Shown here: positions 43,640-53,702 of the stretch, in pieces | Numbering within the stretch: the first letter of the stretch is position 1 | How the letters are laid out: each line of letters opens with the position of its first letter | Origin: Massilia cavernae | GTDB lineage: Bacteria > Pseudomonadota > Gammaproteobacteria > Burkholderiales > Burkholderiaceae_D | DNA length: 64,000 nucleotides | Direction: 5' to 3' | Assembly: GCF_003590855.1 (NCBI RefSeq) | Contig: NZ_QYUP01000071.1 | Location: forward strand, 1 to 64,000 | Position numbers and translations under genes: made by a program | The notes under the pieces: model-generated | What the model was told of the DNA's origin: nothing | The model's input: the letters and a program-made list of their open reading frames with translations, nothing else | The model's database searches: none

Positions 43640-44638
43640 ATGAAGCTGTTAAACCAACGCGAAGTGCTATTAGCCGCCCTCATCGTCGGGCTGATCCTGG
43701 TGGTGGGTATGCGCGCCCCCGTATTCCTCACCACGGCCAGCATGGGAAACCTGCTCACTGACGGCACTTTGCTGGTCATGCTGGCGCTGACTCAGATGTT
43801 TGTGATCATCACGCGCGGGATCGATCTGTCGGTTGCCTCCAATTTGGCGCTATCGGGAATGATGTCGGCGCTGCTGGCGTCGCGGCACCCCGAATTGCCC
43901 CTCGTGGCGGTGATCGCCGTTGCCGTGGCAATCGGACTGGCGCTCGGCCTGATCAACGGCTGGCTGATCGGCATGTTGGGACTGCCGCCAATTGTGGTGA
44001 CGCTCGGTACCATGAGCGTGTACCGCGGTCTCGTGTTTGTTCTCTCGGGTGGTGCGTGGGTTTCTTCACACCAGATGCCTTCCGACTTTGTTGCCTTCCC
44101 GTTGGCGAAGTTCCTTGGCGTGACCCATCTGGTCTGGATTGCGGCAACCGTTGTGCTGCTGACCTGGTTCATCGCGCGCTATTCGCGCTTTGGCCGCGAC
44201 CTGTATGCAATCGGCAACGAGCCGCATTCTGCGCGCTATATCGGCATCCCCACGGCGCGCCGGCTGCTGTGGACGTACGGCCTTAGCGGCGCAATGGCCG
44301 GCTTGTGCGGCTACCTTTGGGTGGCGCGCTATGCCGTGGCCTATACTGAAATCGCATACGGCTTTGAATTTACCGTCATTGCAGCGTGTGTGATTGGTGG
44401 AATCAACATCGCCGGCGGGGTGGGTACCGTCGCTGGCGCGATGCTCGGCGCAATGTTCCTTGCCGTCATAAATAACGCCTTGCCTATCGTAAAAATCTCA
44501 CCGTTCTGGCAAAGCGCCTTGACCGGTATCGTCATCCTTACCGCCGTGCTGATCAATGCCCGCGGAGATAAGAAACGCAGTCGCCAGATCCTGCCGCTGC
44601 ATCTGCTCAACCCAGCCACGAACAGGAGTGCTGCGTGA
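43640..44638 (+). CDS. rhaP: Rhamnose ABC transporter permease
   Basis: A 332-residue inner-membrane permease of the RbsC/AraH family with about ten hydrophobic segments. Landmarks: FVIITRGIDLSVASNLALSGM, LPPIVVTLGTMSVYRGL, AIGNEPHSARYIGI (cytoplasmic loop contacting the ATPase) and the C-terminal VIGGINIAGGVGTVAGAMLGA. It pairs with RhaQ to form the rhamnose channel. The ATG follows the end of the mobile element directly, so its native coupling to rhaT has been replaced by the element's ribosome binding site. Confidence 0.9.
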   Translation: MKLLNQREVLLAALIVGLILVVGMRAPVFLTTASMGNLLTDGTLLVMLALTQMFVIITRGIDLSVASNLALSGMMSALLASRHPELPLVAVIAVAVAIGLALGLINGWLIGMLGLPPIVVTLGTMSVYRGLVFVLSGGAWVSSHQMPSDFVAFPLAKFLGVTHLVWIAATVVLLTWFIARYSRFGRDLYAIGNEPHSARYIGIPTARRLLWTYGLSGAMAGLCGYLWVARYAVAYTEIAYGFEFTVIAACVIGGINIAGGVGTVAGAMLGAMFLAVINNALPIVKISPFWQSALTGIVILTAVLINARGDKKRSRQILPLHLLNPATNRSAA

Positions 44639-45651
44639 TCGCCCATAACGCCGTACCAGCCGCGAACACATCGCGCTATACCATTCACGACCGTCCGGCA
44701 TTCAATTGGAAGAATTTCCTGCTGCGCTGGGAGACCGTGCTGGGACTGTTGTTCATCCTCGCGTTCGCGACCAATGGCGCGCTGCTGCCCAACTTTCTCG
44801 ATATTTACAACCTGGCCGACTCGACATTTAGCTTCAGTGAAAAGGCGCTGATTGCGTTACCGATGGCGCTGCTGATCATTTGCCGAGAGATCGATATCTC
44901 GGTGTCGGGCACGCTGGCACTCAGTTCGGTAGCAATGGGCCTGGCGCACGCTCATGGCATGCCGCCGCATGGACTGATCGTTGTTGCGCTGGCCACCGGC
45001 GTCTTGTGTGGCAGCCTGAACGGCATTCTGGTAACGCGGTTCGCCCTTCCCTCGATCGTAGTAACGATCGGCACCGTTTCCCTGTTCCGAGGGCTCGCCA
45101 GCGTGGTGCTGGGCGACCAGGCCTTCACAGGCTATCCGCAACTGATGAGCGATTGGGGACAAGGCTATTTCTTCGACCTGATTCCGCGCGCGTTCGTGGT
45201 ACTGCTGGCGTTCGTAGTACTGTTCGCGGTGCTGTTACACACAACCAGCTGGGGCCGGCGGATTTTCGCGATTGGAAACAATCCCGTCGCAGCTCGCTTT
45301 TCCGGAATTGCTGTCGACCGTTATCGCCTGATGCTGTTCATCCTTACCGGGGCCATGGCAGGCCTAGCCGCGTGGCTGCTCACCGGCCGCATTGGCAGTA
45401 CCCGGCCGAACATTGCGATGGGCTGGGAACTGGAAATCATCACCATGGTGATCCTGGGGGGCGTACGCATCGAGGGCGGCGCGGGCAGTATCGGCGGCGT
45501 CCTGCTGGCGGTGCTCACCCTGGGTATAGTTACCTATGGCCTGTCTCTGGCAAATATCCCAGGCATCATCATGACCATCGTCGTCGGCATTCTGCTGCTG
45601 GTTACCATCGCGCTGCCACGCCTGCTGCGTGCGAGGAAGACCGACAAATGA
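44635..45651 (+). CDS. rhaQ: Rhamnose ABC transporter permease
   Basis: A 338-residue permease, paralogous to RhaP. It starts at GTG overlapping the rhaP stop by 4 bp. Landmarks: LLIICREIDISVSGTLALSSVAMG, LPSIVVTIGTVSLFRGLA, AIGNNPVAARFSGI and VILGGVRIEGGAGSIGGVLLA. A cytoplasmic N-terminal stretch of about 30 residues precedes the first membrane segment. Its stop overlaps the rhaK start as ATGA. Two different permeases per transporter match the rhizobial RhaSTPQ system. Confidence 0.9.
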   Translation: MIAHNAVPAANTSRYTIHDRPAFNWKNFLLRWETVLGLLFILAFATNGALLPNFLDIYNLADSTFSFSEKALIALPMALLIICREIDISVSGTLALSSVAMGLAHAHGMPPHGLIVVALATGVLCGSLNGILVTRFALPSIVVTIGTVSLFRGLASVVLGDQAFTGYPQLMSDWGQGYFFDLIPRAFVVLLAFVVLFAVLLHTTSWGRRIFAIGNNPVAARFSGIAVDRYRLMLFILTGAMAGLAAWLLTGRIGSTRPNIAMGWELEIITMVILGGVRIEGGAGSIGGVLLAVLTLGIVTYGLSLANIPGIIMTIVVGILLLVTIALPRLLRARKTDK

Positions 45652-47006
45652 TCGAACGTACCGCAACGATCGTCCTCGATATCGGCAAGACCAACGCTAA
45701 GCTGAACTTGCTTGATGCTGACGGCTCAACCCTCGCCGAACGGCGTTGTGCGAACACGATCATTGAAACGGGCCGCTATCCTCATCACGATACAGAACGC
45801 CTCTGGGAATGGATGCTGGCTACATTCCGGCAGTTCGGCAGCATGGCGAAGGTCGGCGCAATTGTCCCGGTGACCCACGGCGCTACAGCGGCGCTCGTGG
45901 ACCACCAAGGCCTGGTGTTGCCCATATTGGACTACGAAAGCGAGCTGCCCGAGCAGATCAATGAGACATATGCACGTGTCAGGCCGTCGTATTGCGTGAC
46001 ATATTCTCCGGACCTTCCGGCCGGCTTGAACCTGGGGCGGCAACTGGCCTGGCTTGCATCCAGGTTTCCAGTCGAGTTCACCAAGGCGCGCCATATCCTG
46101 ATGTATCCGCAGTACTGGGCCTGGCGCTTGTCGGGCGTGGCGGCAAGTGAAGTTACATCGCTGGGCTGCCATACGGACCTGTGGGATACGTCTGCGCAGA
46201 AGTACACCGACCTGGTCGCGCGCAAGGGTTGGCAAGCCAAGTTTCCGCCAATTCAGGCGGCATCACAGGTTCTTGGCACCTTGCTACCCGAGCTGGCGCA
46301 GCTCACCGGTTTGCCGGCCGACTGCAACATCATATGCGGCATTCACGACAGCAATGCGTCACTGCTGCGCTATCTGGGCGGCGATATCGGCACTGTCTTG
46401 TCCAGTGGCACCTGGCTGATTGCCGCTTCCTTCAACACCCCGTTGGCGCAGCTGGAAGAGCGTTCCGACATGCTCGCCAATACCAGTGCGCTAGGTCAGC
46501 CGATAGCATGCATGCGGTTCATGGGAGGCCGGGAATTCGAGGAACTGGCAGGGCCTCACCCGCAAGTGTGCCAGGTCGCGGACATCCAATACATCATTGA
46601 TGAGGGCATTCTCGCGCTGCCCTGCTTCGCGCCTTCTGGCGGACCATTCTCCGGGCAGGACGGCAGCGTCGTCGGAACTCCCCCCCGTACGGCCGAGGAA
46701 TGGTATGCGCTTGCCACATTGTATTGCGCGCTGATGAGCGACTATTGCCTGGACAAGCTCCAAGCCACCGGGCGAGTGGCGGTCGAAGGTAGTTTTACGG
46801 GTAACCCCCACTTTGCCCCGCTTCTGGCCGCGTTGCGAAGCGACCAGCAGGTCATCGTTTCAGACGACGCCAGTGGCACGACGATCGGCGGCTGGATCCT
46901 CCATCGGGGAGCAACGGACCAACCATCGGGGCAGTGCAATGTTTCAGCTCTGCAGGTGGCAGGACTGTTTAACTACCGGCAACGCTGGCGTTCGGCTGTC
47001 ACTTAA
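45648..47006 (+). CDS. rhaK: L-rhamnulokinase, FGGY family
   Basis: A 452-residue sugar kinase: ATIVLDIGKTNAKLNL at the N-terminus (phosphate 1 motif), VTHGATAALVD, CGIHDSNASLLRYL (catalytic Asp region) and LSSGTWLIAAS. The true start is 45648, in the ATGA overlap with rhaQ; the open frame continuing further upstream is only a shadow of rhaQ. It phosphorylates L-rhamnulose for the aldolase. In Rhizobium leguminosarum RhaK is also needed for activity of this very ABC transporter, which fits its translational coupling to the permease genes here. Confidence 0.89.
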   Translation: MIERTATIVLDIGKTNAKLNLLDADGSTLAERRCANTIIETGRYPHHDTERLWEWMLATFRQFGSMAKVGAIVPVTHGATAALVDHQGLVLPILDYESELPEQINETYARVRPSYCVTYSPDLPAGLNLGRQLAWLASRFPVEFTKARHILMYPQYWAWRLSGVAASEVTSLGCHTDLWDTSAQKYTDLVARKGWQAKFPPIQAASQVLGTLLPELAQLTGLPADCNIICGIHDSNASLLRYLGGDIGTVLSSGTWLIAASFNTPLAQLEERSDMLANTSALGQPIACMRFMGGREFEELAGPHPQVCQVADIQYIIDEGILALPCFAPSGGPFSGQDGSVVGTPPRTAEEWYALATLYCALMSDYCLDKLQATGRVAVEGSFTGNPHFAPLLAALRSDQQVIVSDDASGTTIGGWILHRGATDQPSGQCNVSALQVAGLFNYRQRWRSAVT

Positions 47007-47355
47007 GCCCGCGCGGGCCGCCAAAAAGGAACGATTGCCCGGATCGATCCCGCGCCACCACGACACAAATCTGTTCGTCTGAAATCCCACTTTTTGTCGC
47101 GGCCCCGCCCCTGTGTCTTGCTGGTCGGGTCAAATTTCGCGTTTTTCAGACTCCAGTAAATATATTTCGTCGGCCTCGGCTATCCCGTGTAAACAATATG
47201 GCCTATCGGTGTTTGAAACGGGCAGGAAGCGATGCCGCCAGCGGAAACTCGTGTTCTTATTCATGTAGCCGCCTCGTGCAGGCACCGCTGACTCTGCGAG
47301 ACAGCATGGTGTAGCCGAGCGCAGGATCAAAAGATCAAAAGGAGTCTCCTCTTTA

Positions 47356-47382
47356 ACGGCCCTGAGACGGGCCGTCTTTTTT
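47356..47382 (+). terminator. Rho-independent terminator
   Basis: Perfect stem ACGGCCC/GGGCCGT with a six-base loop, followed by a T run. It is 350 bp after rhaK and would separate rhamnose and galactose transcription. Confidence 0.85.
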
Positions 47383-47480
47383 CTAAAACAGTTCCCACAG
47401 ATTGACAGTTGGCGCAGTCAAACGAGCGGTTCCCGATGACGAATGAACAATGACTCGGACGGCTAAGCTCGAAGTGCACT

Positions 47481-47496
47481 GATCATTCTAATGATT
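47481..47496. promoter_or_regulatory. Candidate operator, site 6 (GATCA-N6-TGATT)
   Basis: GATCATTCTAATGATT; on the other strand AATCATTAGAATGATC, which fits the consensus. It lies 129 bp before the symporter start, just after the terminator, so it would link the galactose genes to the pectin regulon. Confidence 0.55.
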
Positions 47497-47624
47497 ATTT
47501 CAATGTTGCCGCCCCTCGCTCCTAGGAAACCTGAGTTCCACCCCTCAGTATTAACAATGGGACATTCAAATAACCAGCGGTCTGGGCGCCCATGCCAGCC
47601 GCACGAGACATCTGAACAGCACTT

Positions 47625-49295
47625 ATGACCGCCTTTTCCAGCCTAGACTCGTTTGTCTTCCTCGTCTATTTTCTCGTCATTTCCGGCTACGGCTTGTGGG
47701 TGTACCGGCGCAGGAAAGGCACGTCCGGCAGCGCATCCCAGGACTATTTCCTCGCTGAAGGCTCGCTCACGTGGTGGGCGATCGGCGCCTCCTTGATCGC
47801 ATCCAACATCTCAGCCGAACAATTTATTGGGATGAGCGGGTCCGGTTTCCGGATCGGCATGGCCATTGCCGTCTATGAGCTGATGGGGGCCGCAACCCTG
47901 GTCATCGTGGCAGTGTTCTTCATGCCGGTGTACCTGAAGAACCGCATCTACACGATGCCGCAGTTCCTCGAGCAGCGCTACGGCAAGACGGTAGCCACGA
48001 CGATGGCCCTGTTCTGGCTGGGTCTATATGTCGTCGTCAACCTCACGTCCATCCTCTACCTCGGCGCACTGGCAATCAGCAGTATCGCCGGGCTGAACGT
48101 ATTCGCCTGCATGCTGTTCCTGGCGGTGTTCGCCACGATCATCACGCTCGGCGGCATGAAGGTCATCGGCTACACGGACGTCATCCAGGTGCTGTGCCTC
48201 GTGATCGGGGGTCTGGCGACGACCTGGATTGCCCTGGACCTGGTGGCGGCGCTGGGGGGCGGCAACGGCGCGATCCACGGTACGAGCGAGCTGTTCAAAC
48301 GCGCCGGCGAGCATTTCGACATGGTGCTCACGCGCGACAATCCGAATTACATGGACCTGCCGGGCCTGTCCACGATCATTGGCGGCATGTGGATCGTCAA
48401 CCTGAACTACTGGGGCTGCAATCAGTACATCACGCAGCGCGCCTTGGGCGCCGACCTGCACACCGCCCGCAAGGGCCTGCTGTTCGCCGCGTTCCTGAAG
48501 CTCCTGATGCCGGTGATCGTGGTCCTGCCGGGTATCGCGGCCTATGCGCTGGACAAGTCCGGCACACTGGGCGACGCCATGCGCCAGGGTGGCGAACTCA
48601 ATCCCGACCGTGCTTACCCTACCCTGCTGGCACTGCTTCCGTCCGGCCTGAAAGGTGTTGCGTTCGCGGCGCTGACTGCGGCGGTTGTTGCATCGCTGGC
48701 CGGCAAGGCCAACAGCATCGCGACGATCTTCACGCTCGATGTCTACCGCAAGCACTTCGACCGTGACGTCACCGAAAAAGGCATGGTCTGGATTGGCCGC
48801 GTCACCGTGGTCGTGGCGATGGCGATCGCCGTATTGATAGCACCGCTTTTGGGCATCGACAAAAAAGGCGGCTTCCAGTACATCCAGGAGTACACCGGTT
48901 TCGTTTCGCCCGGTATCCTTGCCATGTTCCTGCTGGGCTTCTTCTGGCGTAAGACCACTGCGAGCGCAGCGATGTTCGCCACCGTGGGCGGCCTGGTGTT
49001 CTCGGTTATCCTGAAGTTTCTGCCGGATGTGATGGACCTGAGCTTCCTTGCGCCGATCGGATTCTCCGCCGACAACGGCACCGGTGTGTATGAGATCCCG
49101 TTCCTGGACCGCATGTTGATCGTATTCCTCCTGGTCGTCGCTGGCATGGCCCTGATCAGCACCATCGGGCAGCGCGACGGCGCGATGAAGAAGATGCACC
49201 TTGACCGCAAGTTGTTCCGCGTCGAAGGATCATTCGCCTGTGGCTCGGCGGCCGTGTGCGTCATGCTCGTGACCATCTACGGCGCGTGGTGGTAA
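47625..49295 (+). CDS. Sodium/sugar (galactose) symporter, SSS family
   Basis: A 556-residue membrane protein of the solute:sodium symporter family with about 14 helices, close in type to vibrio SGLT. Landmarks: ASLIASNISAEQFIGMSGSGFRIGMA (sodium and sugar site helix 1), YTMPQFLEQRYG, NLNYWGCNQYITQRALGA and GLKGVAFAALTAAVVASLAGKANS. Placement before galT and galK points to galactose as substrate, presumably from RG-I galactan cut by GH35. The ATG lacks a strong Shine-Dalgarno. Confidence 0.87.
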   Translation: MTAFSSLDSFVFLVYFLVISGYGLWVYRRRKGTSGSASQDYFLAEGSLTWWAIGASLIASNISAEQFIGMSGSGFRIGMAIAVYELMGAATLVIVAVFFMPVYLKNRIYTMPQFLEQRYGKTVATTMALFWLGLYVVVNLTSILYLGALAISSIAGLNVFACMLFLAVFATIITLGGMKVIGYTDVIQVLCLVIGGLATTWIALDLVAALGGGNGAIHGTSELFKRAGEHFDMVLTRDNPNYMDLPGLSTIIGGMWIVNLNYWGCNQYITQRALGADLHTARKGLLFAAFLKLLMPVIVVLPGIAAYALDKSGTLGDAMRQGGELNPDRAYPTLLALLPSGLKGVAFAALTAAVVASLAGKANSIATIFTLDVYRKHFDRDVTEKGMVWIGRVTVVVAMAIAVLIAPLLGIDKKGGFQYIQEYTGFVSPGILAMFLLGFFWRKTTASAAMFATVGGLVFSVILKFLPDVMDLSFLAPIGFSADNGTGVYEIPFLDRMLIVFLLVVAGMALISTIGQRDGAMKKMHLDRKLFRVEGSFACGSAAVCVMLVTIYGAWW

Positions 49296-49457
49296 GCACC
49301 TGCAAGCCCTGAGATCAGTCTTCCCCCGAATGACAACCTTAAACTTCGGGCAGAAGATCGCATGACCAATGCCGCAGGGCGCCATCAGTGCAAATGCGCA
49401 GGTGGTTGCCGGCGAGCGTCACCCTACCGACCTATTTACCTGGAGCAGACAAGGAAC

Positions 49458-50516
49458 ATGTTCAATCCCTCAGATCATCCTCACCGCCGCTATAACCCGC
49501 TCATGGGCGAATGGGTCTTGGTTTCACCGCATCGCGCCAAACGCCCGTGGCAGGGCCGGCAGGAAGCCGTCGACCGCTCAGTCAAGCCCGCACACGACCC
49601 GGATTGCTATCTTTGCGCCGGCAACACGCGCGTCAACGGCGAGAAGAATCCGCCGTATGAGGGCACCTACGTGTTCACGAACGACTTCGCCGCCTTGATG
49701 GCCGACACGCCCGAGGCGACGCCAAGCGGCGATCCGCTGTTCCAGACCATGAGCGTGCGCGGCACCAGCCGCGTCATCTGCTTCTCGCAGGATCACAGCA
49801 AGTCGCTTCCGCTCTTGAGCCGACCGGCCATCGAACAGGTGATCGATACCTGGTGCGCGCAATCCGCCGAACTCGGCGCCACCCACCGCTGGGTCCAAGT
49901 GTTCGAGAACAAGGGCGCCGTCATGGGCTGCTCCAACCCGCACCCCCACGGACAGATCTGGGCAACCAGCTTCCTGCCCGACCTGCCGGCGGCTGAAGAC
50001 GACCAGCAGCGCGACTATTTCGCCCGGCACGGAAAGCCGCTCCTCCTCGATTATGTCGAGCGCGAAGCGGCCTCGGAAGAGCGCGTCGTCGTCAGCACCG
50101 AGTACTGGCTTGCGGTGGTTCCATACTGGGCGGGCTGGCCTTTCGAGACCCTGCTGTTGCCGAGGTTCCCGGTCCAGCGCCTGGAAGACCTGAGCGCGGC
50201 GCAGCGAACTGACCTGGCGCTTGCTCTGCAACGCCTGACCACCCGTTACGACAACGTTTTCCAGTGCTCCTTCCCGTACTCGATGGGTTGGCACGGCGCT
50301 CCGTATGGATTGGATGACGCCACCGGGTGGCAGTTGCACGCCCACTTCTATCCTCCCCTGCTGCGCTCGGCCTCGGTGCGCAAATTCATGGTCGGGTTCG
50401 AGATGCTGGCCGAAACCCAGCGCGACCTGACGCCGGAACAGGCGGCTGCACAGCTGCGCGCGGTCTCCGACGTGCACTACCTTCACACTCTTGAATCCGA
50501 CAGTCCGGAAGCCTGA
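49458..50516 (+). CDS. galT: Galactose-1-phosphate uridylyltransferase
   Basis: A 352-residue GalT, close to the E. coli length (348). The start at 49458 gives [15 protein letters not shown], the normal N-terminus; the extension upstream is unsupported. Key motifs: [26 protein letters not shown] (metal Cys pair), [21 protein letters not shown] with the nucleophilic His of HPH, and the C-terminal HAHFYPP metal/substrate motif. It exchanges UMP between UDP-glucose and galactose-1-phosphate (Leloir pathway). galK follows after 7 bp. No galE is visible in the window. Confidence 0.95.
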   Translation: MFNPSDHPHRRYNPLMGEWVLVSPHRAKRPWQGRQEAVDRSVKPAHDPDCYLCAGNTRVNGEKNPPYEGTYVFTNDFAALMADTPEATPSGDPLFQTMSVRGTSRVICFSQDHSKSLPLLSRPAIEQVIDTWCAQSAELGATHRWVQVFENKGAVMGCSNPHPHGQIWATSFLPDLPAAEDDQQRDYFARHGKPLLLDYVEREAASEERVVVSTEYWLAVVPYWAGWPFETLLLPRFPVQRLEDLSAAQRTDLALALQRLTTRYDNVFQCSFPYSMGWHGAPYGLDDATGWQLHAHFYPPLLRSASVRKFMVGFEMLAETQRDLTPEQAAAQLRAVSDVHYLHTLESDSPEA

Positions 50517-50523
50517 GAGCACG

Positions 50524-51687
50524 ATGAACAACTCCCCGATGGCCCGTGCGGTCACTATTTTCCAGACCGCTTTCGGTAAAGTGGCATCCATCCATGTCCA
50601 GGCTCCGGGCCGGGTCAACCTGATCGGCGAGCATACCGACTACAACGATGGCCTGGTGCTGCCGTGCGCCATCGACTACCGCACCGTGATCGTGGCGCGC
50701 CAGCGCGATGACCGTTTGGTGCGCGTGGTGGCTGCCGACTATGAGGACGCCGCTGATGAATATTCGCTCGACGCGCCGATCGAGCGGCGGGCGGCGCCCA
50801 TGTGGGCGAACTACGTTCGTGGCGTGGTCCAGGAACTGGTGCAGCGCGGCCTGCCAGTGCGCGGCATGGAAATGGTCATCGCCGGCGACGTCCCGCAAGG
50901 CGCCGGCCTGTCGTCTTCCGCTTCGCTGTCGGTCGCGGTGTGCCGGCTGTTCGCGACCCTGCCGGGCTTCGAGGACGTCTCCCCGATCGACATGGCGCTC
51001 ATCGCTCAGCGCGCGGAAAACGACTTTGTCGGCTGCAAGTGCGGCAACATGGACCAGATCAGTTCCGCCTCCGGCATCCAAGACCACGCGCTGATGATCG
51101 ACTGCCGCTCGCTGAAAGTCGATCCGGTGCCGATACCAAGGGGTGCGGCCATCATGATCTTCAATTCGCACGTCTCGCGCGGTCTGGTCGACAGCGCCTA
51201 CAACGCGCGGCGCCTGCAGTGCGAAGAGGCAGCCCGGTATTTCGGCGTGCCTGCCCTGCGCGACGTCGACCCGGCCATGTTGGACGCACGCGGCGCCGAA
51301 CTGGCTCCCGTGGTACTGCGGCGCGCCCGCCACGTCGTCACCGAGAATGAGCGGGTAGCGGCAGCGGCGAAGGCACTGGCTGCCGGAAACCTCGAACGCA
51401 TGGGCGAACTGATGGAAGCCTCGCATGCGTCGATGCGCGACGACTTCGAGATCACCATGCCGGCTATTGATCATCTGGTTAGCATCGTCAAGGCGGCGAT
51501 CGGCACGGCCGGCGGCGTTCGCATGACCGGCGGCGGGTTCGGTGGGTGCGTGGTGGCGCTCATGCCGCGTGACCTCGTCAATGCAGCCCGCACGGCGGTC
51601 GAGAAGGATTACCGTGGCCCGAACGGCGAGAACGCGACCATCTATCTGTGCCGCGCCGCTGAAGGTGCAGGCATGGCCGCGACGTGA
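50524..51687 (+). CDS. galK: Galactokinase
   Basis: A 387-residue GHMP kinase. The galactokinase signature [21 protein letters not shown] is near residue 32, the phosphate-binding loop [19 protein letters not shown] near 120, and the C-terminal [17 protein letters not shown] near 335. It phosphorylates galactose for GalT. Start at 50524, 7 bp after galT. A bidirectional terminator follows. Confidence 0.95.
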   Translation: MNNSPMARAVTIFQTAFGKVASIHVQAPGRVNLIGEHTDYNDGLVLPCAIDYRTVIVARQRDDRLVRVVAADYEDAADEYSLDAPIERRAAPMWANYVRGVVQELVQRGLPVRGMEMVIAGDVPQGAGLSSSASLSVAVCRLFATLPGFEDVSPIDMALIAQRAENDFVGCKCGNMDQISSASGIQDHALMIDCRSLKVDPVPIPRGAAIMIFNSHVSRGLVDSAYNARRLQCEEAARYFGVPALRDVDPAMLDARGAELAPVVLRRARHVVTENERVAAAAKALAAGNLERMGELMEASHASMRDDFEITMPAIDHLVSIVKAAIGTAGGVRMTGGGFGGCVVALMPRDLVNAARTAVEKDYRGPNGENATIYLCRAAEGAGMAAT

Positions 51688-51705
51688 TCGGACGGACGAA
51701 AAAAA

Positions 51706-51730
51706 AGCTCCACATGGGAGCTGATTTTTC
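51706..51730. terminator. Bidirectional rho-independent terminator between galK and tRNA-Ser
   Basis: Stem AGCTCC/GGAGCT with a five-base loop, preceded by a run of A and followed by GATTTTT, so it can end both galK transcription (+) and the serS/tRNA transcript (-). Confidence 0.8.
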
Positions 51731-51737
51731 TGCAACT

Positions 51738-51827
51738 TGGCGGAAAGGGTGAGATTCGAACTCACGGTACGCCTAAACGTACGCCAGATTTCGAGTCTGG
51801 TGCATTCGACCACTCTGCCACCTTTCC
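51738..51827 (-). tRNA. tRNA-Ser (anticodon CGA)
   Basis: A 90-nt class II tRNA: acceptor stem GGAAAGG/CCTTTCC, encoded CCA, T-loop GTTCGAATC, long variable arm typical of tRNA-Ser, and anticodon arm CCAGA-CTCGAAA-TCTGG with anticodon CGA (reads UCG). It lies 118 bp downstream of serS on the same strand, so the synthetase gene and one of its substrates may be cotranscribed. Confidence 0.95.
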
Positions 51828-51945
51828 GGTTACTGGTCTGACTACTTCTCGCTTGCTGCCGCGAGAGACAAGATTATAGCAAAGCTTCAGAAAAACGGAA
51901 GGGCAAAATTCGAACTTTTTGAAAGATTTTGCTCTCCGCACACAT

Positions 51946-53313
<1,368 letters not shown>

Positions 53314-53411
53314 TCATGCTGCCAGTTGCAGCGATGCCTATAGTGGATCCACAATTTGAGACAGTGACTACGGGGTAGTTTAAGCTGTCGTCCTCGAAAG
53401 GATGGCAGCAA

Positions 53412-53702
53412 ATGGGTGAAGCAAAGAAACGCAAGGTGCATACGGCCGAATTCAAGGCGAAGGTAGGCCTGGAGGCGGTGCGCGGGGTGAAGACGATCAC
53501 GGAAATCGCACAGACGTACGGTGTGCATCCGCAACTGGTCGGACAGTGGAAGAAGGAGATTTTGGAATCTGCCGGCGCTCTGTTCGAGACCAAGCGGGGC
53601 CCCAAACCGACCGAGGTCAAGAGCGGCGAGGATCGGCTGTACGGCGAGATCGGCCGGCTGAAGATGGAGAATGACTGGCTTAAAAAAAAGTTGGGGGAGT
53701 GA
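53412..53702 (+). CDS. IS3-family transposase OrfA
   Basis: A 96-residue helix-turn-helix protein (FKAKVGLEAVRGVKTITEIAQTYGVHPQLVGQWKKEIL) ending in a leucine-zipper-like helix (IGRLKMENDWLKKKLGE). It binds the inverted repeats. Near its end lies an A8G slippery run (53683-53691 area), where a -1 frameshift would give the OrfAB transposase. Its stop overlaps the orfB GTG start by 4 bp. Confidence 0.92.
   Translation: MGEAKKRKVHTAEFKAKVGLEAVRGVKTITEIAQTYGVHPQLVGQWKKEILESAGALFETKRGPKPTEVKSGEDRLYGEIGRLKMENDWLKKKLGE

Larger units (their letters stand above)
47007..47624. other. Long intergenic region between rhaK and the sugar symporter gene
   Basis: A 618-bp gap. It holds a strong terminator (47356-47382) and operator site 6 (47481-47496). 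The segment 47010-47350 is visibly AT-richer than the flanking genes, with no supported gene and no riboswitch pattern that I recognise; it might be decayed DNA. Confidence 0.6.

Noticed and set aside
44880-45647. Open frame extending rhaK upstream
   Set aside because: It is a shadow of rhaQ; rhaK starts in the ATGA overlap at 45648.
47007-47355. Possible riboswitch or small RNA before the terminator
   Set aside because: No known riboswitch pattern is seen; only the terminator hairpin itself is convincing.
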